Shown: one piece after another, positions 59,104 to 64,000 of the stretch
Position numbering within the stretch: the stretch's first letter is position 1
Layout of the letters: each line of letters opens with the position of its first letter
From: Clostridia bacterium
Lineage (GTDB): Bacteria > Bacillota > Clostridia > Oscillospirales > Acutalibacteraceae
Length of the DNA: 64,000 nucleotides
NCBI GenBank assembly: GCA_017414965.1
Contig: JAFQJL010000026.1
Location: 1 to 64,000 of the forward strand
Direction of reading: 5' to 3'
Notes under the pieces: model-generated
What the model was told of the DNA's origin: nothing
Seen by the model: only the letters and a program-made list of their open reading frames with translations
The model's database searches: none
Translations under genes and position numbers: made by a program

Positions 59104-59139
59104 TGTATGAATATACACAAATTGATGTATATTCATACA
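59104..59139. promoter_or_regulatory. Double ARG box (ArgR operator)
   Basis: TGTATGAATATACA (59104-59117) and its exact reverse complement TGTATATTCATACA (59126-59139), separated by 8 bp. Each half is itself near-palindromic (TGTAT..ATACA), like ARG boxes of Gram-positive ArgR/AhrC. It lies about 20 bp after the expected transcription start, a position for repression by arginine. Confidence 0.75.
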
Positions 59140-59155
59140 CTGTGAGGGATGCAAT

Positions 59156-60094
59156 ATGGTAAACGTATTTATTGACGGCCGGGAGGGGACGACCGGTCTG
59201 CGGATATTTGAGCGCTTTTCCAAACGAGAGGATCTGCGCGTGATCGCCTTGCCGGAAGAGCTACGCAAGGATCCGACGGCGCGCAAGGAGGCGATCAACG
59301 CCGCGGACGTGGCGTTTTTGTGTCTGCCGGATGCGGCGGCGCGCGAATCGGTCTCGCTGGTGGAAAACGATCGCGTGATCGTGATCGATGCTTCGACCGC
59401 CCACCGCACGCTGCCGGATTGGGATTACGGATTTCCGGAGTTGTCGGCGGCTCACCGCGAGGCGCTTTCGAAAAGCAATCGCATTGCGGTGCCGGGTTGT
59501 CACGCCGGCGGTTTTGTGTCGCTGGCATATCCGCTGGTAACCGGCGGCTTGCTTTCGCCGGAGGCACCGTTGTCCTGCTTCTCGATCACCGGATACAGCG
59601 GCGGCGGCAAGAAAATGATTGCCGAGTACGAAGCGGACGAGCGTCGTGCCGAGATCGATTCGCCGCGGCAGTACGGACTTGGCCAGCAGCACAAGCATCT
59701 ACCGGAAATGCAGAAGATTCCGGGGCTGGTACGCCCGCCGGTGTTTTGCCCGATCGTATCCGACTACGCCTGCGGTATGGTGGTTTCGCTGCCGTTGCCG
59801 GCGGAGCTGTTGACTCGACGAATCGGCGTCGAGGGCGTTCACGAGTTGTTTGCCAAGCATTACGCCGATCAGAAAATGGTAAAAGTCCTGCCGGCGTACA
59901 CCGATCCGATGCTCGGCTCGAACAACCTGACCGGCTACGATCATATGGAGATTGCCGTGCACGGCAACGACGATCGTATGGTGGTCACCGCCCGGTTTGA
60001 TAATCTGGGCAAGGGCGCGTCGGGCGCGGCGGTCCAATGTATGAATATTGCGCTGGGGTTGGATGAGACCACCGGCTTGAATGTGGGGGAATAA
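59156..60094 (+). CDS. argC: N-acetyl-gamma-glutamyl-phosphate reductase (short type)
   Basis: A 312-residue NADPH-dependent enzyme of arginine biosynthesis, turning N-acetylglutamyl phosphate into the semialdehyde. It belongs to the shorter type (about 310 residues). FIDGREGTTGLRIFERF is the N-terminal nucleotide motif; the catalytic Cys is in AVPGCHAGGFVSLAYPL; GYSGGGKKMI and GQQHKHLPEM are further blocks. First gene of the argC-J-B-D-F operon behind an ArgR operator. Confidence 0.94.
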   Translation: MVNVFIDGREGTTGLRIFERFSKREDLRVIALPEELRKDPTARKEAINAADVAFLCLPDAAARESVSLVENDRVIVIDASTAHRTLPDWDYGFPELSAAHREALSKSNRIAVPGCHAGGFVSLAYPLVTGGLLSPEAPLSCFSITGYSGGGKKMIAEYEADERRAEIDSPRQYGLGQQHKHLPEMQKIPGLVRPPVFCPIVSDYACGMVVSLPLPAELLTRRIGVEGVHELFAKHYADQKMVKVLPAYTDPMLGSNNLTGYDHMEIAVHGNDDRMVVTARFDNLGKGASGAAVQCMNIALGLDETTGLNVGE

Positions 60095-60097
60095 GCA

Positions 60098-61315
60098 ATG
60101 ATAAAAACGATTACCGGCGGCGTGTGTGCGCCGATGGGATTTCGGGCGGCCGGCATTCACTGCGGCGTCCGCAAGAATAAGAGCAAACGCGATCTCGCGT
60201 TGATCGTGAGCGATACGATGTGCTCGGCGGCGGCCGTTTATACGACCAATCTTGTCAAGGGTGCGCCCATTGCGGTTACCAAGGCGAACATTGCCGACGG
60301 TCGCGCACAGGCGGTGATCTGCAACAGCGGCAACGCCAACACCTGCAACGCCGACGGCGTGGAGGTAGCGGAAAAAATGTGCGCGCTGGTGACGGAGAAG
60401 ACCGGCATTCCGGCGACCGATGTGGTGGTGGCTTCCACCGGCGTGATCGGACAACCGCTGGATATCCGTCCGATCGCCGATGGTATGGATGCGCTGGTGG
60501 CGGATCTGTCGACCGACGGCAGCCAACACGCTGCCGAGGCGATTATGACCACCGATGTCGCGATGAAAGAGATCGCGGTGGAGTTTACGGTGGGCGGCAA
60601 GACCTGCAAAATGGGCGGCATTGCCAAAGGCTCGGGTATGATCCACCCGAATCTGGCGACCATGCTGGTGTTTATCACCACCGATGCGGCGATCTCGCCG
60701 GAGATGTTAAACACGCTTCTCAAAGCCGACGTGCAAGATAGCTTTAATATGGTCAGCATTGACGGCGATACCTCCACCAACGACACGGTGGCGGTGCTCG
60801 CCAACGGTATGGCTGGCAACGCTCTCATCACCGAGGACGGCGAGGACTGCCGTGCGTTTGCCGAGGCGCTGGCCGCGGTGACCACTTACCTCTGCCGTTG
60901 CATCGCCAAGGACGGCGAAGGCGCGAGCAAATTGCTGGAATGCCGCGTGACCGGTGCTAAGGATAAGGCGGCGGCCAAAGCGACTGCCAAAGCGGTGGTC
61001 TGCTCGTCGCTGACCAAGGCGGCGATGTTTGGTGCGGATGCCAACTGGGGCCGTGTGCTGTGCGCGATCGGTTACAGCGGCGCGGACGTGGACGTCAACA
61101 AGATCGACTTGAAGTTTGTTTCCTGTAAAGGTGAAGTGCTTGTCTGCAAAGACGGCGCCGGTGTGCCGTTCTCGGAGGAGATCGCCAAAGAGATTCTGCT
61201 GGAGGACGAGATCGTGATCGACGTCAGCTTAAACGACGGCACGGAAGCCGCGGCGGCGTTTGGCTGCGATCTGACCTACGATTACGTCAAGATCAACGGC
61301 GATTACCGCACCTGA
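60098..61315 (+). CDS. argJ: Bifunctional ornithine acetyltransferase/N-acetylglutamate synthase
   Basis: A 405-residue self-cleaving enzyme that recycles the acetyl group from N-acetylornithine to glutamate. Cleavage occurs before Thr188 in the conserved KGSGMIHPNLATMLVF. The oxyanion pair (STGVIG, residues about 113-118) and the C-terminal block are present. The linear/cyclic choice means arginine synthesis here uses the cyclic pathway. It starts three bases after argC. Confidence 0.95.
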   Translation: MIKTITGGVCAPMGFRAAGIHCGVRKNKSKRDLALIVSDTMCSAAAVYTTNLVKGAPIAVTKANIADGRAQAVICNSGNANTCNADGVEVAEKMCALVTEKTGIPATDVVVASTGVIGQPLDIRPIADGMDALVADLSTDGSQHAAEAIMTTDVAMKEIAVEFTVGGKTCKMGGIAKGSGMIHPNLATMLVFITTDAAISPEMLNTLLKADVQDSFNMVSIDGDTSTNDTVAVLANGMAGNALITEDGEDCRAFAEALAAVTTYLCRCIAKDGEGASKLLECRVTGAKDKAAAKATAKAVVCSSLTKAAMFGADANWGRVLCAIGYSGADVDVNKIDLKFVSCKGEVLVCKDGAGVPFSEEIAKEILLEDEIVIDVSLNDGTEAAAAFGCDLTYDYVKINGDYRT

Positions 61316-61333
61316 TAAATAGGGGGTACATTT

Positions 61334-62200
61334 ATGGAATTCGAAAATGTGCAGATCAATAACGCGCAGCGCGCACGGGTACTGGTGCACGCGTTGCCGT
61401 ATATTCAGCAATACAACGGCAAGATCATCGTGGTGAAATACGGCGGCAACGCCATGATCAACGAGGATCTGAAAAACGCCGTCATGCGCGACGTGGTGCT
61501 GCTGTCGTTGGTAGGTGTCAAGGTCGTGCTGGTTCACGGCGGCGGACCGGAGATTTCCGAGATGCTGACGCGTGTCGGCAAGAAGTCCGAGTTTGTGGAC
61601 GGGCTTCGTGTGACCGATGCGGAGACCGCGGACATCGTCCAGATGGTGCTGTCCGGTAAGGTCAACAAATCGCTGGTCGGTTTGATTGAGAGCATTGGTG
61701 GTAAAGCGGTTGGCCTTTCCGGTGTGGACGGCGGGATGATTCGTGCGCACGCCAAGGATGAGCGCCTCGGCTTCGTCGGTGAGATCGAAGCGGTGGACGC
61801 TTCGCCCATCCGCGATATGCTGGAGCATGGCTATATTCCGGTGGTATCCACCGTCGGCTACGATAACGACGGTCACGTCTACAACATCAATGCCGATACG
61901 GCGGCGGCCGCGATTGCTGCGGAGCTGAAAGCCGAGAGCATGATCGCCATGACCGATATCAGCGGCTTGATGACCGATAAAGACGACCCGAAGACGCTGA
62001 TGCCGGTGGTCAGAACCTCCGAAATTCCGGCGTTGATTGAGAAAGGTGTCATCTCCGGTGGTATGCTGCCGAAGGTGCAGTGCTGCGTGGACGCCATCAA
62101 AGGCGGCGTGAAAAAGGTGTTTATCATCGACGGTCGTGTGCCGCATGCGATCCTCATTGAAACCCTGACCAGCGAAGGTCTGGGTACTATGGTGGTGTAA
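61334..62200 (+). CDS. argB: Acetylglutamate kinase
   Basis: A 288-residue amino acid kinase that phosphorylates N-acetylglutamate, the usual arginine-feedback step. KIIVVKYGGNAM at residues about 25-36 and VLVHGGGPEISEML bind ATP and substrate; GLSGVDGGMIRA and NINADTAAAAIAAELKAE are family blocks. The N-terminal helix (VQINNAQRARVLVHALPYIQQ) is of the kind found in arginine-sensitive, hexameric forms. GGGGG precedes ATG 61334. Confidence 0.95.
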   Translation: MEFENVQINNAQRARVLVHALPYIQQYNGKIIVVKYGGNAMINEDLKNAVMRDVVLLSLVGVKVVLVHGGGPEISEMLTRVGKKSEFVDGLRVTDAETADIVQMVLSGKVNKSLVGLIESIGGKAVGLSGVDGGMIRAHAKDERLGFVGEIEAVDASPIRDMLEHGYIPVVSTVGYDNDGHVYNINADTAAAAIAAELKAESMIAMTDISGLMTDKDDPKTLMPVVRTSEIPALIEKGVISGGMLPKVQCCVDAIKGGVKKVFIIDGRVPHAILIETLTSEGLGTMVV

Positions 62201-62204
62201 GACA

Positions 62205-63368
62205 ATGAACATTTGCGAGATCGACAATTTGTATGTCGAACATACGTATAATCGCTTTCCGCTGACCATCGTGTCCGGCTCCGGCTCGACGGTGACCGAC
62301 GAAGCCGGTCGGACGTACATCGATTTCGGCTCGGGAATTGCTACCAACAGCTTTGGTGTGGCGGATCCCGTGTGGCAGCAGGCGATCACCGAGCAGATCG
62401 GCAAGGTACAGCATACCTCCAATCTGTATTACAGCGAGCCGTGTGCGGTGCTGGCACAAAAGTTGTGTGAACGCACGGGGCTCAAAAAGGTATTTTTCTG
62501 CAACTCCGGCGCGGAGGCGAACGAAGGCGCGCTGAAGATCGCGCGGAAATACGCGGCAGATCGCGGCAATACGGCGCCGGTGATCGTCACGCTTAAAAAC
62601 AGCTTTCACGGTCGGACGATCGCGACGCTGACCGCCACCGGTCAGGATGGCTATCACCAGCATTTCGGACCGTTTCCGGCAGGATTTGTGTATGCCGAGG
62701 CAAACAACGTTGCCGATACGTTGGAAAAACTCGCCGGCGAAAACGTCTGCGCCATTCTGATGGAAGCGGTGCAGGGCGAGGGCGGTATCAACGTGTTGGA
62801 GGACGATTACGTTAAGGCGGTCGCCGACTACTGTGCGGAAAACGACAAGTTGTTGATGTTTGACGAGGTACAGACCGGCAACGGTCGGTGCGGTACGCTG
62901 TATGCGTATATGCATTATGGTGTCAAGCCGGACGTGGTGTCCACCGCCAAGGGGTTGGCGGGTGGTCTGCCGTTTGGTGCGGTGCTGATCGGCGAAAAGG
63001 CAGAGGGTGTGTTGGTTGCCGGCACGCACGGCTCTACTTTTGGCGGCAATCCGGTGTGTGCGGCGGCGGCGAACAGCGTCGTCGACCGGCTGACCGAGGA
63101 ATTGTTTGCGGAGATTCGGGCGAAATACGCGTATTTCTGCGAAACAATGTCCGGTGCTGCCGGCGTGGCGGAGATCACCGGCCGAGGCTTTATGCTCGGC
63201 GTTCTGCCGACCGAAAAATCCGCTGCCGACGTGGTACGCGAATGCCGTGAACAGGGACTTTTGGTGTTGACGGCAAAGAATAAAGTACGATTGCTTCCGG
63301 CGCTCAACATCGGTTGGGACGAATGGAAGCAAGGTTTGGAAATTCTGAAAGGAGTGTTGGCAAAATGA
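62205..63368 (+). CDS. argD: Acetylornithine aminotransferase
   Basis: A 387-residue PLP enzyme converting N-acetylglutamate semialdehyde to N-acetylornithine. CNSGAEANEGALKIARKY and SFHGRTIATLTATG bind PLP phosphate; LMFDEVQTGNGRCG holds the PLP-nitrogen aspartate; STAKGLAGGLPFGA holds the Schiff-base lysine. It sits four bases after argB and overlaps the argF start. Confidence 0.95.
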   Translation: MNICEIDNLYVEHTYNRFPLTIVSGSGSTVTDEAGRTYIDFGSGIATNSFGVADPVWQQAITEQIGKVQHTSNLYYSEPCAVLAQKLCERTGLKKVFFCNSGAEANEGALKIARKYAADRGNTAPVIVTLKNSFHGRTIATLTATGQDGYHQHFGPFPAGFVYAEANNVADTLEKLAGENVCAILMEAVQGEGGINVLEDDYVKAVADYCAENDKLLMFDEVQTGNGRCGTLYAYMHYGVKPDVVSTAKGLAGGLPFGAVLIGEKAEGVLVAGTHGSTFGGNPVCAAAANSVVDRLTEELFAEIRAKYAYFCETMSGAAGVAEITGRGFMLGVLPTEKSAADVVRECREQGLLVLTAKNKVRLLPALNIGWDEWKQGLEILKGVLAK

Positions 63369-64000
63369 CACAGAAGCATCTTTTGAAACTGGGCGATTGG
63401 TCCACGGCAGACATTATGGAGACGCTGGATCTCGCCGACCAACTGAAATACGAGAACAAGCACGGCATTACCCATCATCACCTGAAAGGGCAGACGTTGG
63501 GTATGATCTTCCAGAAATCCTCCACGCGTACGCGCGTGTCGTTTGAGACCGGTATGTACCAGCTCGGCGGTCAGGCGCTGTTCCTCAGCAACCGTGATCT
63601 GCAGATCGGCCGTGGTGAGCCGGTGCAGGATACCGCGCGTGTGTTGTCGCGGTATTTAGACGGCATTATGATCCGCACCTTCGCACAGCAGGAGGTTGAG
63701 GATCTGGCGAAATACGGCTCCATTCCGATCATCAACGGTCTGACCGACTACTGCCATCCCTGTCAGGTGCTGGCGGATCTGCAGACCATCCGCGAGCACA
63801 AAGGCGATCTGGCCGGTCGCAAGCTGTGCTTTGTGGGCGACGGCAACAACATGGCCAACTCGCTGATCGTCGGTTGCATCAAGGCCGGCATGAGCGTGTC
63901 GGTCGCGTGCCCGAAGGGCTACGAGCCGGACGCCGATATTATGAAATGGGCGGCGGAAACCGGTAAATTCGTATGCACCGAAAACGTGCTGGAAGCGGCG
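63365..64000 (+). CDS. argF: Ornithine carbamoyltransferase (3' end cut by window)
   Basis: The first 212 residues are visible. The carbamoyl-phosphate-binding motif SSTRTRVSFETGMYQLGG and the HPCQVLADLQTI block identify ornithine carbamoyltransferase, which makes citrulline from ornithine and carbamoyl phosphate. Product flow therefore links this operon to the unusual CarA/CarB-DapF at 16.9-22.0 kb. The ATG overlaps the argD stop (ATGA). The C-terminal ornithine-binding half lies outside. Confidence 0.95.
   Translation, partial: MTQKHLLKLGDWSTADIMETLDLADQLKYENKHGITHHHLKGQTLGMIFQKSSTRTRVSFETGMYQLGGQALFLSNRDLQIGRGEPVQDTARVLSRYLDGIMIRTFAQQEVEDLAKYGSIPIINGLTDYCHPCQVLADLQTIREHKGDLAGRKLCFVGDGNNMANSLIVGCIKAGMSVSVACPKGYEPDADIMKWAAETGKFVCTENVLEAA

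Overview
The window is a chromosomal segment of a Gram-positive, endospore-forming Clostridia bacterium, most like the Oscillospiraceae/Ruminococcaceae group. This is inferred from gene content, not from a database search. The pointers are an IspH protein fused to ribosomal protein S1, spore genes yunB, yqfC, yqfD and ylbJ, type III glutamine synthetase, flavin-dependent ThyX, TmcAL, RqcP, RNase M5, a CarD-like regulator, and strong AGGAGG-type ribosome binding sites. Most of the window is GC-rich and tightly packed. Two stretches are clearly AT-rich: about 1-1100 and about 35,820-40,600.

Layout. 1-1.1 kb: AT-rich end with a HEPN-type protein between two copies of a 48-bp repeat-plus-terminator. 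1.1-5.2 kb: histidine phosphatase, PH-domain protein, HAD phosphatase and a frameshifted GH94 phosphorylase. 5.4-14.5 kb: rqcP, then a co-directional run (DUF5685, J-domain protein, membrane protein, RpiR regulator, BaiN-like flavoprotein, cmk, plsC, ispH-S1), then yunB and gph. 14.5-23.1 kb: glnN, divergent from carA and a carB-dapF fusion, then galM. 23.1-28 kb: spore genes yqfCD and ylbJ, a flippase and small proteins. 28-35.4 kb: ackA divergent from tmcAL, a spore-type small protein, an SOS-boxed two-gene operon, a DUF896 gene, mtnN, lexA, an oxidoreductase and a FliB-like protein. 35.46-35.81 kb: tmRNA. 35.8-40.6 kb: AT-rich island of unknown genes, iteron-like repeats, a structured leader RNA and a palindromic hairpin array. 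40.7-46.8 kb: Thr-rich lipoprotein, HhH protein, then thyX-tmk-pfpI-5FCL-mltG-U32. 47-50.1 kb: PBP, TIM-barrel isomerase and CarD-like protein. 50.4-57.7 kb: typA-apt-comEC-holA-rnmV-rlmH and a Met8-like protein. 57.8-64 kb: a sugar kinase-like gene and the arginine operon argC-J-B-D-F, cut by the window end.

How the genes connect. Nitrogen and arginine metabolism dominate. Glutamine synthetase lies back-to-back with carbamoyl-phosphate synthase, and the argCJBDF operon would turn carbamoyl phosphate and ornithine into citrulline. The carA product has lost its glutaminase nucleophile (Cys to Gly) and the His/Glu of the triad, so this synthetase is predicted to use free ammonia. The carB product continues in frame into a complete DapF, joining carbamoyl-phosphate synthesis to the lysine/peptidoglycan pathway in one polypeptide. 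LexA, its own operator and a second perfect SOS box form a small damage-response network.

The most unusual items are the triad-less CarA, the CarB-DapF fusion, the SOS-controlled zinc-ribbon/sigma-like operon, the palindromic hairpin array at 40.4 kb, the leader RNA with terminator at 38.9-39.1 kb, and an internal translation start inside ispH-S1. No CRISPR array, rRNA, tRNA or intact transposase was seen.
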